This document shows positions 9,936 through 18,568 of a DNA stretch of 64,000 bases, piece by piece. The notes under the pieces are model-generated. The model saw only the letters and a list, made by a program, of their open reading frames with translations, searched no databases and was not told the origin of the DNA. The stretch is from JL08 sp963765555 (GTDB taxonomy: Bacteria; Pseudomonadota; Alphaproteobacteria; Rhodobacterales; Rhodobacteraceae), in the NCBI GenBank assembly GCA_963765555.1, contig CAVXWX010000008.1, forward strand, positions 168,078 through 232,077. The letters are read 5' to 3'. The position numbers and the translations under genes are program-made. Numbering within the stretch: the first letter of the stretch is position 1; each line of letters begins with the position of its first letter.

Positions 9936-11294
9936 TCAGACGTTGATCAACAGGTGCTCACGCTCCCACGGCGAAATCACCTGAAGAAATTCCTGATATT
10001 CGGCGCGTTTCACAATCGAATAGACCCGTGCGAAATCGGGATGCAGCACCTCGTGCAGGTCTTTGGCCTCGTCAAACAGGTCCAGCGCATCGCCCAGCAC
10101 GCTGGGAATATCGCCTTCGCCTTCATAGGCGTCGCCCTTGTATTGCTTTTCGGGCCATTCTTCGTTGATCAGGCCAAGATAGCCACAGGCCAGCGATGCG
10201 GCGATACCCAGATAGGGGTTGCAATCCATACCGGCCAGACGGTTTTCAACGCGGCGCGAATCCGGCCCGGACAGCGGGATACGAATGCCCGTTGTGCGGT
10301 TGTCGCGGCCCCATTCAAGGTTGATCGGGGCGGCATGTTCGCGCACATAGCGCCGATAGCTGTTCACATAAGGCGCCATGACCGCGATGGCCGATGGCAT
10401 GTGGTGTTGCAATCCGGCGATAAAGTTGAAGAACGCATCGGTTTCTCCGCCTTGCGGGCCGGAAAACAGGTTCTTGCCGGTTTCCATGTCGATGATCGAA
10501 TGGTGGATGTGCATCGCGCTGCCCGGCTCGTCTGCAATCGGTTTCGCCATGAACGTGGCAAAACAATCGTGGCGCAGCGCGGCTTCGCGGATCAGCCGTT
10601 TGAAATAGAACACCTCGTCCGCCAGTTTGATCGGATCGCCGTGGCGCAGGTTGATCTCAAGCTGGCCCGCGCCACCTTCCTGCGTGATACCGTCAATCTC
10701 AAGGCCCTGTGCTTCGGCGAAATCGTAAATGTCGTCGATCACTGCGCCGAACTCGTCAACGGCGGTCATCGAATAGGCCTGACGCGCGGCGGCGGGCCGG
10801 CCCGATCTGCCCATCATCGGTTTGATTTCCTGCGCAGGATCAATGTTGCGCGCCACCAGATAGAATTCCATTTCCGGGGCCACAACGGGTTCCCAGCCTT
10901 TGGCGCGGTAAAGATCGACCACGCGCTTGAGCACATTGCGCGGCGCGTATGGCACGCGTTTGTCCTTGCGGTCAAAGGCATCGTGGATCACCTGCAATGT
11001 CCAGTCGCCCGTCCACGGCGCGGCCGAAGCTGTGCTGAGGTCCGGTTTCAGGATCATGTCGCGTTCGATAAATCCCTCTTCTCCGGCGGCCTCGCCCCAG
11101 TCCCCAGTAATGGTCTGGTAAAAGATACTGTCGGGCAGATGGAAATATTTCTGGTAGGCAAATTTGGAGGCCGGCATTGCCTTGCCCCGCGCGATACCGG
11201 GCAAGTCCGAGATAATGCATTCCACCTCGTCCAGACGGCGCCCTTCAAGAAAGGTGCGGGCGGCCTCGGGCAGCTGATCGGTCCAGTCGGTCAT
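9936..11294 (-). CDS. puuA: Glutamine synthetase homologue, PuuA-like
   Basis: A 452-residue member of the type I glutamine synthetase family. Conserved parts are P-E-M-E-F-Y-L (metal Glu), A-G-Q-L-E-I-N-L, M-H-I-H-H-S, and N-R-T-T-G-I-R-I-P ahead of R-R-V-E-N-R-L-A-G-M-D-C-N-P-Y. It lacks the adenylylation-loop Tyr context of housekeeping GlnA. The expected reaction is ATP-driven joining of glutamate to an amine such as putrescine. Its start overlaps the amidotransferase stop by four bases and the amine oxidase follows, so the three are likely co-translated. Other amines, such as ethanolamine, are possible. Confidence 0.8.
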   Translation of the reverse strand: MTDWTDQLPEAARTFLEGRRLDEVECIISDLPGIARGKAMPASKFAYQKYFHLPDSIFYQTITGDWGEAAGEEGFIERDMILKPDLSTASAAPWTGDWTLQVIHDAFDRKDKRVPYAPRNVLKRVVDLYRAKGWEPVVAPEMEFYLVARNIDPAQEIKPMMGRSGRPAAARQAYSMTAVDEFGAVIDDIYDFAEAQGLEIDGITQEGGAGQLEINLRHGDPIKLADEVFYFKRLIREAALRHDCFATFMAKPIADEPGSAMHIHHSIIDMETGKNLFSGPQGGETDAFFNFIAGLQHHMPSAIAVMAPYVNSYRRYVREHAAPINLEWGRDNRTTGIRIPLSGPDSRRVENRLAGMDCNPYLGIAASLACGYLGLINEEWPEKQYKGDAYEGEGDIPSVLGDALDLFDEAKDLHEVLHPDFARVYSIVKRAEYQEFLQVISPWEREHLLINV

Positions 11295-11974
11295 CTTGAT
11301 CTCTCTTTTTTGAAAAACGCGGCCATCTGGGCTGCGATGTCGGCGCTGGCGGTCGGCCGGTCCAGTTTGGTTGTTGCCTCGGCCATGATCTCGTCGGGCA
11401 CGATGCCTTTGCCACGTCCCTTCATCAGGCCGTCCAGAAATTCTGCGGTGAATTCGGGGTGCGGCTGGATCGACCAGATTTTATCGCCGTAAACCAGCGC
11501 GGCATTTTCGCAAAAATCCGTGCGCGCGATCACTTCTGCATCCTCGGGCACTTTTGTGACCTGATCCTGATGCCACGCGTTCAGCGGCACTTTGTGGCCG
11601 TCAAAATCATATTCGGTATAGCCGACAGACCAGCCACCCGAAAACTTTTCAACCTTGCCCCCCAATGCCTGCGCAATGATCTGGTGGCCGAAACAGACAC
11701 CGATCAGCGGACGACCATCTGCATAGATGTCGCGCACCAACTGTTCCAGTTTCGGGATCCAGGGGTGATCTTCGTACGCACCATAGCGCGATCCGCTGAT
11801 CAGCCATCCGTCGCAGTCGGTTACAGAATCAGGAAACACACCATCCACCACGGGATAGGCCTGAAACTCAAACCCGTATCCCGCCAGAAGATTGGGATAC
11901 AAAACATCATAATCACCCAGCTTGTGGATCAGGTCATCGGGCGTGTGCCCCGCCTGTAGAATGCCGATTTTCAT
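11291..11974 (-). CDS. Class I glutamine amidotransferase-like protein
   Basis: A 227-residue stand-alone GATase domain. The nucleophile Cys is in G-V-C-F-G-H-Q and the His/Glu pair in Q-P-H-P-E-F; W-L-I-S-G-S-R forms the oxyanion strand. Lying between two glutamine synthetase homologues, it most likely hydrolyses a gamma-glutamyl intermediate, the job of PuuD in E. coli. PuuD belongs to another subfamily (peptidase C26), so this would be a non-orthologous replacement. ATGA overlap with the downstream gene supports co-translation. Confidence 0.75.
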   Translation of the reverse strand: MKIGILQAGHTPDDLIHKLGDYDVLYPNLLAGYGFEFQAYPVVDGVFPDSVTDCDGWLISGSRYGAYEDHPWIPKLEQLVRDIYADGRPLIGVCFGHQIIAQALGGKVEKFSGGWSVGYTEYDFDGHKVPLNAWHQDQVTKVPEDAEVIARTDFCENAALVYGDKIWSIQPHPEFTAEFLDGLMKGRGKGIVPDEIMAEATTKLDRPTASADIAAQMAAFFKKERSR

Positions 11975-12035
11975 AGGTCACCAATAATTTGATCAAATTT
12001 AGAATAGCGGAGCCTTGATCAGCGGGCAAGAGGGA

Positions 12036-13355
12036 TTAAACGCGCTCCAGCGTCGCCAGCCAGTGCTCGTCTTGCGGCAGTTCGGACATACGTTTGATTT
12101 CCTGCCGTTTGGTCATCACAAGGTTTTCGATCAGTTGCGGATGAAAGATACCCGCAATGATCGGATCTGTTTCAAAAACCCTGACGGCACTTTCCCAGTC
12201 CGACGCAAGCTGCGGCAGGCCCGGAACATCATACGCATTTCCTGTAACCGGGTCAGGGGGTGTCAGTTCGGCTTCGATGCCCTGCATGGCAGCCCCCAGA
12301 ACAACGGCCAACATCAGATAGGGGTTGATGTCCCCACCCGCGACCCGGTGTTCAATGCGCCGCGCCGACGCGCTGCCGCTTGGAATGCGGATCGCCGCTG
12401 TGCGATTTTCATAGGCCCAGGCGGCCGCCGTCGGGGCATGTGCGCCGGGCACCAGACGGTCATAGGAATTGCTGTGGGGGGCAAAGATCAGCGTTGATGC
12501 GGGCATGGCGGCCAGACATCCGGCGACCGCATGGCGCAAGATCTGGCTGCCGTCCGGGCCGCCATTGCTGAACACATTTTGCCCGTCGCCATCCAGAACG
12601 GAAAAATGCACATGCATTCCGTTGCCTGCATCTTCGGGATAGGGTTTGGCCATAAACGTGGCGGAATAGCCGTGTTTTCGGGCCATTCCGCGCACCAGCG
12701 TCTTGAAAAGCCACGCATCATCCGCAGCGTGCAGGGCGTTCTGGTGGTTCAGTGTAATCTCGAACTGGCCCATACCGGATTCGGAAATCGACGTCTGGGC
12801 CGGAATTTCCATTGCTTCGCACGCGGTATACAGATCGGTAAAGAAATCATCGAACGCGTCCAGTTGCGCCACAGACAGAATGGCGGAACTGCTAAGCGGC
12901 CGGCCCGACACCGGACTGCTGGGGGCCTGCGGGCTGTCGCCGCTATCATCGATCAGCGTGAATTCCATTTCCGTTGCGGCCATCACGGACCAGCCGCGCG
13001 CAGTGTATTTGGCAACAATGCGTGCCAGCGCGTTGCGCGGATCGCCTTCGAACGGGACGCCGGGGGCTGTTTCCATTGCCATCGGCACCAGCGCGCTGGG
13101 GTTGGACAACCACGGCATCGGAACCGCGCCACGGTCTGTCGGGCGCAGGATTCCGTCGGCATCCCCTGTCGCAAAGACCAGCGGGCTGTCTTCGATATCG
13201 GCGCCCCAAAGATCGACATTCAGCGCCGACAGCGGCATCCGCACGATGCCCGTGTCCAATTTGCGTGCGTAACTTGCGGGCACACGTTTGCCCCGCATCT
13301 GCCCGTTCAGGTCGCTGGCGGCGACACGAAAGGTCGAATAACTTTTCAAATCCAT
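12036..13355 (-). CDS. Second glutamine synthetase homologue
   Basis: A 439-residue paralogue of the 9936-11294 gene, clearly diverged from it. It keeps A-T-E-M-E-F-T-L, M-G-Q-F-E-I-T-L-N-H, M-H-V-H-F-S, N-R-T-A-A-I-R-I-P and R-R-I-E-H-R-V-A-G-G-D-I-N-P-Y, so it should be an active ligase. Two glutamate-amine ligases in one cluster suggest two substrates or two steps. It lies between the ABC permease genes and the amidotransferase, all on the minus strand. A dedicated gamma-glutamylmethylamide synthetase is an alternative, but the usual partner genes are absent. Confidence 0.75.
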   Translation of the reverse strand: MDLKSYSTFRVAASDLNGQMRGKRVPASYARKLDTGIVRMPLSALNVDLWGADIEDSPLVFATGDADGILRPTDRGAVPMPWLSNPSALVPMAMETAPGVPFEGDPRNALARIVAKYTARGWSVMAATEMEFTLIDDSGDSPQAPSSPVSGRPLSSSAILSVAQLDAFDDFFTDLYTACEAMEIPAQTSISESGMGQFEITLNHQNALHAADDAWLFKTLVRGMARKHGYSATFMAKPYPEDAGNGMHVHFSVLDGDGQNVFSNGGPDGSQILRHAVAGCLAAMPASTLIFAPHSNSYDRLVPGAHAPTAAAWAYENRTAAIRIPSGSASARRIEHRVAGGDINPYLMLAVVLGAAMQGIEAELTPPDPVTGNAYDVPGLPQLASDWESAVRVFETDPIIAGIFHPQLIENLVMTKRQEIKRMSELPQDEHWLATLERV

Positions 13356-13453
13356 AGAACGCAGTCCATTCCCATTTTTTGCTCAAATATTCACGCATCG
13401 GGGCAAATGTCTATGGGGATGCAAATCTGTGCAGTGCCAGCGCGGCGCCGGAC

Positions 13454-14260
13454 TCAGCGAATAACGTTGAGTTTCAGCTTTAGTTTCTGGCGCACATTTG
13501 ACGGCAAATGCCGGTTCAGATGTTTGTTGGCCAACCCGAACAGGCCGACAATGCACAAGGTCATCAGAATGAAGAACCCCGCCAGAATCGGGTAGGGCAC
13601 AAACGGGTTGAACGTTTTGTCGGCAAAGTAGCTGGCATAATAGAGCGCATCCCCACGCTGTTGCCATGCCGGAAACCCGCTGAAAAATACCAGTGTCGTG
13701 GCGTGAAACAGAAAAATCGCCTCGTTCGTGTAAGCAGGCCATGCCAGCCGCAGCATCGTGGGCCAGATGATCCGGCGAAAGCGGGACCAGCCCGAAAGCC
13801 CGTAGGCATCTGCCGCTTCGATATCGCCTTTTGGGATAGACCGCAGCGCGCCGTAAAAAATCTCGCCCGTGTAGGCGGCGGTGTTCAGGAACAGCACGAT
13901 CAGCGCGCCCAGCCATGCGGCGGTAAACGGATCAAAGATCGGGTTCACGCCCTTCAGGCTTAGAAACAGGAAATACGCAAAAAAGAACTGGATGAACAAC
14001 GGAGATCCACGAAACAGGAAGATGAACCATTCCGCCGGTTTGCGCAGCCATTTATTGTCCGATCCTTTGGCAACCGCCAACGCTGTGGCCAGAAAAAAGC
14101 CGGTCAAAAGGGCAAGAACACCGAAATACACATTCCAGATCATGCCCGACCCGATCAGCGTGACCTGTTCGCACAACGTAAAGTTTTCACGCGGCAACAG
14201 GCGTTCGCCGATCCCGATCGAACGCAGCGCATAATCCTGAACCGTTTGCCAGCAACTCAT
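13454..14260 (-). CDS. Polar amino acid ABC transporter permease
   Basis: A 268-residue inner-membrane permease of the HisM/GlnP type. It has about five hydrophobic segments and the family EAA loop near A-A-D-A-Y-G-L-S, followed by I-I-W-P-T-M-L-R. F-L-F-R-G-S-P-L-F-I-Q-F-F is the typical N-terminal signature. Its start overlaps the stop of the second permease in ATGA, so the two subunits are made together. The substrate is inferred only from context: an amino acid or amine feeding the glutamine synthetase homologues. Confidence 0.85.
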   Translation of the reverse strand: MSCWQTVQDYALRSIGIGERLLPRENFTLCEQVTLIGSGMIWNVYFGVLALLTGFFLATALAVAKGSDNKWLRKPAEWFIFLFRGSPLFIQFFFAYFLFLSLKGVNPIFDPFTAAWLGALIVLFLNTAAYTGEIFYGALRSIPKGDIEAADAYGLSGWSRFRRIIWPTMLRLAWPAYTNEAIFLFHATTLVFFSGFPAWQQRGDALYYASYFADKTFNPFVPYPILAGFFILMTLCIVGLFGLANKHLNRHLPSNVRQKLKLKLNVIR

Positions 14261-15144
14261 GATGTGACCGCCTTGCGCTGCGCTTCACCGCCAGAGGTGG
14301 CCTGCCCATGGGTCAGTTTGACCATCAGGCGTTCCAGCACAATTTCGGACACGCGGGTAAAGGCCAGATAGAAGACCAGCAAAAACAGGAAATACCACAT
14401 CCGCCAGTCGCCATGCGGGTAGGCGGTAAATTTGCTGGTCTTGGTGCCGCCCAGTTCGCGTGCCCAATAAACGATATCTTCGATCCCCAGCAGGAACAGC
14501 AATGGCGTTGCCTTGATCAGAACCATCCAAAGGTTGCTTAGTCCGGGCAGGGCATAAACCCACATTTGCGGCACCAGAACGCGCCAGAATGTCTGGCGGT
14601 GCGACATGCCGTAAGCCTCGGCTGTTTCAAGCTGGGCGTGGGGCACAGCGCGCATGCCCCCGAACAGGACATTGGCGGCAAACGCCCCGAACACGATGGC
14701 AAAGGTAATCACCGCCAGTGAAAAGCCGTATGTCTCGTGCACCCATTGCGGTGCGGTGCTGAGCGGCAGTTTCGCGGATTGGCAGACGATAAAGTCACTG
14801 CCCTGGCGGATCGGTTGATCCCAATCGGGGCACATGACCTTGTGGCGTAAATATTCAAAGGCCTGATCCAGCGCGATTACGAAGAACAGGAAAAAGGCGA
14901 TGTCGGGCACACCGCGCACCAGCGCGATATAGGTTTTCCCGAACCAGCGCAGCGGCGCAATGCGTGACCGTGCGGCCATAGCCCCCAGAAAGCCGAACCC
15001 AAGCGCCACAGGGGCGGTGATGGCCAGCAGCAGCAGCACCTTGAAAAAAGCGATGTAGAACGACATGTGCACGCCTGTCGTCAGATAGCAGGAAAACCAC
15101 CCGAAGGTGCCCAGCGTGTCCGGATCGGTGCAATATGAGAACAT
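14257..15144 (-). CDS. Polar amino acid ABC transporter permease
   Basis: A 295-residue second permease subunit of the same transporter, with the EAA-type loop E-T-A-E-A-Y-G-M-S-H and the N-terminal T-Y-I-A-L-V-R-G-V-P-D. ATG at 15144 is preferred; a TTG at 15156 in frame would add four residues. A long insertion between the first membrane segments (about residues 95-120) contains two Cys and may be periplasmic. It is separated from the binding-protein gene by a stable hairpin that probably reduces its expression relative to that gene. Confidence 0.83.
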   Translation of the reverse strand: MFSYCTDPDTLGTFGWFSCYLTTGVHMSFYIAFFKVLLLLAITAPVALGFGFLGAMAARSRIAPLRWFGKTYIALVRGVPDIAFFLFFVIALDQAFEYLRHKVMCPDWDQPIRQGSDFIVCQSAKLPLSTAPQWVHETYGFSLAVITFAIVFGAFAANVLFGGMRAVPHAQLETAEAYGMSHRQTFWRVLVPQMWVYALPGLSNLWMVLIKATPLLFLLGIEDIVYWARELGGTKTSKFTAYPHGDWRMWYFLFLLVFYLAFTRVSEIVLERLMVKLTHGQATSGGEAQRKAVTS

Positions 15145-15159
15145 GTCAGATGTCAAAAC

Positions 15160-15186
15160 GGCAGGCCCGCGAAATGCGGGCCTGCC
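15160..15186 (-). other. Intercistronic hairpin after binding-protein gene
   Basis: GGCAGGCCCGC and GCGGGCCTGCC form an 11-pair perfect stem around a five-base loop, followed on the minus strand by GTTTTG. It sits between the binding-protein stop and the permease start. Such structures protect the upstream message and partly terminate, giving an excess of binding protein. Confidence 0.75.
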
Positions 15187-15195
15187 TGTGTCTCA

Positions 15196-15918
15196 TCAAT
15201 AGGTCGCGGTGCCTTCACCGAACCATTTGATCAGCAATGCGTTCAACGAACCGTCCGCCTTCATCGAGGTGATCGCAGCGTCAAACTTGTCGCGCAGTTC
15301 TGTGTCGCTTTCACGCAGACCCATGCCAACGCCACCGCCCAAAGGAACACTGGGGCCGACAAAGATCAGTTCACCGTTGGATTCTTCAACCAGCGGCGCC
15401 AGATAGTCACGGTCGGCAAAAACGGCATCCGCTTCGCCGTTGCGCACGGCGGCCACGGTTTCTTCGGGTGTTGCGAATTCAACCAGGGTTGCGCCGCTTT
15501 CGGCGATATATCCGGCCTGAATGGTCGCGGTTTGTGCGGCAACCACGGCGGCTGTCACATCAAGACCTTCTGCGGTCCCGACATAGGCCGAGTCGGTGGG
15601 CGGAAAGTAATCTTGTGTAAAGTCAATGACTTCGTCGCGTTCGTCGGTGATGCTCATCCCGGCGATGATGGTGTCATAGTTGCCCGAAACGAGGTTGGGG
15701 ATGATCGAATCCCAGTCGTTCTTGACCCATTCGCATGTCAGTTCGGCACGTTTGCACAGCTCGTCGCCCACTTCACGCTCGAACCCGTCAACTTCGCCGG
15801 CGTCATTGATGAAGTTGTACGGAGGGTAGGCACCTTCCGTACCCATGCGGACCGTGTCGGCCATCGCGAATGTCGCCGACAGCGCAAGCGCCGCAGTTCC
15901 AAGTATAATTTTTTTCAT
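15196..15918 (-). CDS. ABC transporter substrate-binding protein (SBP_bac_3)
   Basis: A 240-residue periplasmic binding protein for a polar amino acid or related cation. The start is ATG at 15918 with GGGAG upstream. The signal peptide is M-K-K-I-I-L-G-T-A-A-L-A-L-S-A-T-F-A-M-A before D-T-V-R. Ligand-site landmarks are E-G-A-Y-P-P-Y-N-F and the two-lobe hinge R-N-G-E-A-D-A-V-F-A-D. The lysine/arginine/ornithine-binding subfamily is the best guess from the acidic pocket and the amine-ligase context, but the ligand is inferred. Confidence 0.88.
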   Translation of the reverse strand: MKKIILGTAALALSATFAMADTVRMGTEGAYPPYNFINDAGEVDGFEREVGDELCKRAELTCEWVKNDWDSIIPNLVSGNYDTIIAGMSITDERDEVIDFTQDYFPPTDSAYVGTAEGLDVTAAVVAAQTATIQAGYIAESGATLVEFATPEETVAAVRNGEADAVFADRDYLAPLVEESNGELIFVGPSVPLGGGVGMGLRESDTELRDKFDAAITSMKADGSLNALLIKWFGEGTATY

Positions 15919-15955
15919 TGGTTTTTCTCCCACTTTGTTTTTTTGGTCGTTCTTT

Positions 15956-16759
15956 TTACGCTGCAACGGTTGCCGAAAGGAACCCTTGCAATCGTTCCGA
16001 TTTGGGCGCGCCGAACAACGTGTCGGGCGGCCCTTGTTCTTCGATCAGGCCCTGATGCAGGAACACAACGTGGTCCGATACATCGGCGGCCAGCTTCATA
16101 TCATGCGTCACGATCAGCATCGTGCGCCCTTCGGATGCCAGATCCTTGATCACGCGCACCACTTCCTGTTCCAGTTCCGGATCCAGTGCCGATGTCGGTT
16201 CGTCAAACAGCAACGCTTCGGGTTCCATGCACAGGGCGCGCGCGATGGCGGCGCGCTGCTGTTGCCCGCCCGACAACTGGGCCGGAAACACATCGCATTT
16301 GTCGCCGATGCCGACCTTGTCCAGATAACCGCGTGCTGCGTTTTCCACTTCGCCACGTTCGCGGCCCAGCACGGTACAGGGCGCTTCCATGACGTTTTGC
16401 AGCACCGTCATATGGGCCCAAAGATTGAACTGCTGAAACACCATGGACAGGTTCGTGCGGATGCGCAGAACCTGTTTGGGATCAGCTGGCCTGCGGTTGT
16501 GCCCGTTGCCGCGCCACAGAACCGGTTCGCCTTTGAAAAGAATGTCGCCCTGCTGGCTGTCTTCCAAAAGATTGGCACAGCGCAACAATGTCGATTTGCC
16601 CGATCCCGAAGACCCGATCAACGATACCACATCCCCGCGATGCGCAAGAATATCCACACCTTTCAGAACTTCCAAATGGCCATAGCTTTTATGCAGACCT
16701 TTGATTTCGATTACAGGCGTTTGATCGGTATCGGTAACAGGCAAATGCAGACCAGTCAT
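15956..16759 (-). CDS. ABC transporter ATP-binding protein, polar amino acid type
   Basis: A 267-residue ATPase with Walker A G-S-S-G-S-G-K-S-T, Q-loop V-F-Q-Q-F-N, signature L-S-G-G-Q-Q-Q, Walker B A-L-L-F-D-E-P and H-switch V-T-H-D. The frame is open far upstream of 16759, but sequence before that ATG has no ABC homology and overlaps the preceding gene. Here the ATPase gene comes first and the binding protein second, the reverse of the usual E. coli order. Together with 13454-15918 it makes a complete importer. Confidence 0.88.
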   Translation of the reverse strand: MTGLHLPVTDTDQTPVIEIKGLHKSYGHLEVLKGVDILAHRGDVVSLIGSSGSGKSTLLRCANLLEDSQQGDILFKGEPVLWRGNGHNRRPADPKQVLRIRTNLSMVFQQFNLWAHMTVLQNVMEAPCTVLGRERGEVENAARGYLDKVGIGDKCDVFPAQLSGGQQQRAAIARALCMEPEALLFDEPTSALDPELEQEVVRVIKDLASEGRTMLIVTHDMKLAADVSDHVVFLHQGLIEEQGPPDTLFGAPKSERLQGFLSATVAA

Positions 16760-16898
16760 ATTGTGCGGCGGTTGCAGGGTAATAGGGATGAAAAATCGCG
16801 CCAATGCAACGTCCAAAACGGACGTTTTGATGCCGAAACGCGCAAAGTGACCGAAGGGAAAGCCGATATGCCCGCCAAAGAGGCATTGGAAACCTGTA

Positions 16899-17639
16899 TC
16901 AGGCGGGCGGCGGGGGCGGTGTTGGGACAGCCAGATAGGTTTCTTCCGGGATAACGACCAGACCTTGCAGATGAAGTGCCGCGCGGTCCGCTGCAGACAG
17001 TGCCGCAATCGCCTGTTCCACTGCCGCGCGAATGCGGGCCGGATTGTTTGCAAGGGACGTGACATAGGGCAGTCCGGGCGTGGGCGTTGTACGCTCGACC
17101 TCGCGCAGTTTCTGCGCCCATGGTTCACATTCGCTGATCAATGCCCATGTCAGCGCATCAATTCCCGCAATATCGGCATCGCCATCGGCCACGGCCTTTG
17201 CCGATGCGACATGCGCGCCGGTTTGAATATACGCCCCGAAACGCGTGCCGGTTTTCGCGGCATGCGTCGAAGGGGCCGCCCAACCCGACTGGGATACAGG
17301 TTCGTTATAGGCAAACCGCTGGCCTGCGAAATCGGCCATCGAGTTGCCCGGTGCATCGGCGCGGGCCACAAGAACCGAATTGTAATAGCCTGCAGGACAT
17401 CCCGCCAAGCCGTAATCGGGGGTGCCGACCAGATGCACCTGCCCATGCAGCGCGGTGCGGTAGGGCATGCCGCAGGTTTGCGAAAACACCATGTCCGGAT
17501 CGCGCCAGATGTCCCAGAAATCCCGCGACCGTTCCAACGCGCAGGGAGCGGTGTTCAATCCAGACCGGATTGCGGTCCAGAACCGGTCATTCGCGGCCTG
17601 TAGATGGGGCAAATCATACATGCCCAACATCGCTGTCAT
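16899..17639 (-). CDS. PhnD-like substrate-binding protein without signal peptide
   Basis: A 246-residue protein of the phosphate/phosphonate-binding (PhnD-type) fold. Landmarks are L-V-G-T-P-D-Y-G-L, A-G-Q-R-F-A-Y-N-E-P-V-S-Q-S-G-W and G-D-A-D-I-A-G-I-D-A-L-T-W. It starts M-T-A-M-L-G-M-Y-D with no export signal, unlike true PhnD, so it may act in the cytoplasm. It overlaps the upstream TerB-like gene by four bases and lies 139 bases before the ABC ATPase. It could be a sensor or an enzyme rather than a transport component. Confidence 0.7.
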   Translation of the reverse strand: MTAMLGMYDLPHLQAANDRFWTAIRSGLNTAPCALERSRDFWDIWRDPDMVFSQTCGMPYRTALHGQVHLVGTPDYGLAGCPAGYYNSVLVARADAPGNSMADFAGQRFAYNEPVSQSGWAAPSTHAAKTGTRFGAYIQTGAHVASAKAVADGDADIAGIDALTWALISECEPWAQKLREVERTTPTPGLPYVTSLANNPARIRAAVEQAIAALSAADRAALHLQGLVVIPEETYLAVPTPPPPPA

Positions 17640-18076
17640 GATGGTGTATCAACCCGCTGGCGTGCCAATGCGCTGTCTCGGTCATTGATGCCCAGCAGAT
17701 TTGCCACCAGTCGCAACAATGCATCTTCGTGATCGTCGCGCACGCCGTCGGCCAACGCCACGCGCCACATCGCCTCGACCACGGCCAATCGGTCAGGATA
17801 AGGGACGGCATCCTTGATCGCGCGGGTAAACCGGACTGTGTCCGGCGCTTCGGTTTCCAGTGTTTCCGCCGCTGTGCGCAACGCGGCAGTTGCCACCTGA
17901 TCCAACCCGTAGCGCGCGGCGATAATCCTGTCGATATTTGCCACTTCGGCGGGCGCATAGTGCCCGTCTGTGCGGGCCACCCGCACCAGCAGCGCGGTCA
18001 GTGCCAGCCGCGCATCGTCATCGGGCAGGGGGGCCGGTTCCGGCTGTGTCAGCCGTTTCAAAAACTCTCCGAACAT
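17636..18076 (-). CDS. TerB-like protein, copy 1
   Basis: A 146-residue TerB-family helical protein. The start is set at ATG 18076 (M-F-G-E-F-L-K), eight bases after the stop of its paralogue; an upstream ATG would overlap that gene. The core D-A-R-L-A-L-T-A-L-L-V-R-V-A-R-T-D-G-H-Y and A-L-A-D-G-V-R-D-D-H-E-D repeats the acidic metal-binding pattern of TerB. TerB proteins occur in tellurite and membrane stress systems, but no other ter gene is here, so the function is unknown. Confidence 0.72.
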   Translation of the reverse strand: MFGEFLKRLTQPEPAPLPDDDARLALTALLVRVARTDGHYAPAEVANIDRIIAARYGLDQVATAALRTAAETLETEAPDTVRFTRAIKDAVPYPDRLAVVEAMWRVALADGVRDDHEDALLRLVANLLGINDRDSALARQRVDTPS

Positions 18077-18083
18077 GTCTTGC

Positions 18084-18530
18084 TTATCCTGTCTCTGCGT
18101 CTTGCAGTGCAACCTGTTTGGCCGCGTCGCTATCTTCGGACGTAATACCTAATGTCGTTTCGATCAGGTGCAATGTTTGTTCTTCCGCATCATCACGTTC
18201 CCCGTCGGCCAGAACGACATCCCACAAGGCGGCCACAATCTGAAGCCGATCCTGATACGGCACTTCCTGCCGGATCAGGCGGGCAAACTCATCGGTGCCG
18301 GGCGCGTGTTTTTCCAACTTTTCGCAGGTTGCGCGCAGGCGCGCAGCCTCGATCGGTTTCAAGGTGTAGCTTTGGCCAAGAATGCGATCGATCTGGCCAA
18401 TTTCCGCAGCGGTATAAACGCCATCGGCCATCGCGACCCGCACCAGCAACGCGCCAAGGGCCAAACGTGCGTCCAGTTCCGGCAACGGCGCGGGGGCAAC
18501 GGGGGGGCGGTGAAATATACGGTTCAGCAT
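18084..18530 (-). CDS. TerB-like protein, copy 2
   Basis: A 148-residue paralogue of the gene just downstream. D-A-R-L-A-L-G-A-L-L-V-R-V-A-M-A-D-G-V-Y aligns closely with copy 1, as does V-L-A-D-G-E-R-D-D-A-E-E. The pair probably arose by tandem duplication and now differs in charge at both ends. Both copies and the PhnD-like gene are packed with overlaps, so they should act together. No signal peptide or membrane helix is seen. Confidence 0.72.
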   Translation of the reverse strand: MLNRIFHRPPVAPAPLPELDARLALGALLVRVAMADGVYTAAEIGQIDRILGQSYTLKPIEAARLRATCEKLEKHAPGTDEFARLIRQEVPYQDRLQIVAALWDVVLADGERDDAEEQTLHLIETTLGITSEDSDAAKQVALQDAETG

Positions 18531-18568
18531 AAAAACAGGTTACCCGATCCCGCAGGGCAGGCAAGGGT

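Noticed and set aside
9489..11492. A 667-codon plus-strand open frame opposite the amine oxidase and glutamine synthetase genes
   Set aside because: It is the antisense shadow of clearly conserved genes; its product is His/Arg-rich with no recognisable domain. The same holds for long antisense frames at 12531-13595, 15845-16954, 20305-21279 and 26724-27704.
11291..11974. GMP synthase or carbamoyl-phosphate synthase glutaminase subunit
   Set aside because: It is a stand-alone domain between two amine ligases with no synthetase partner nearby.
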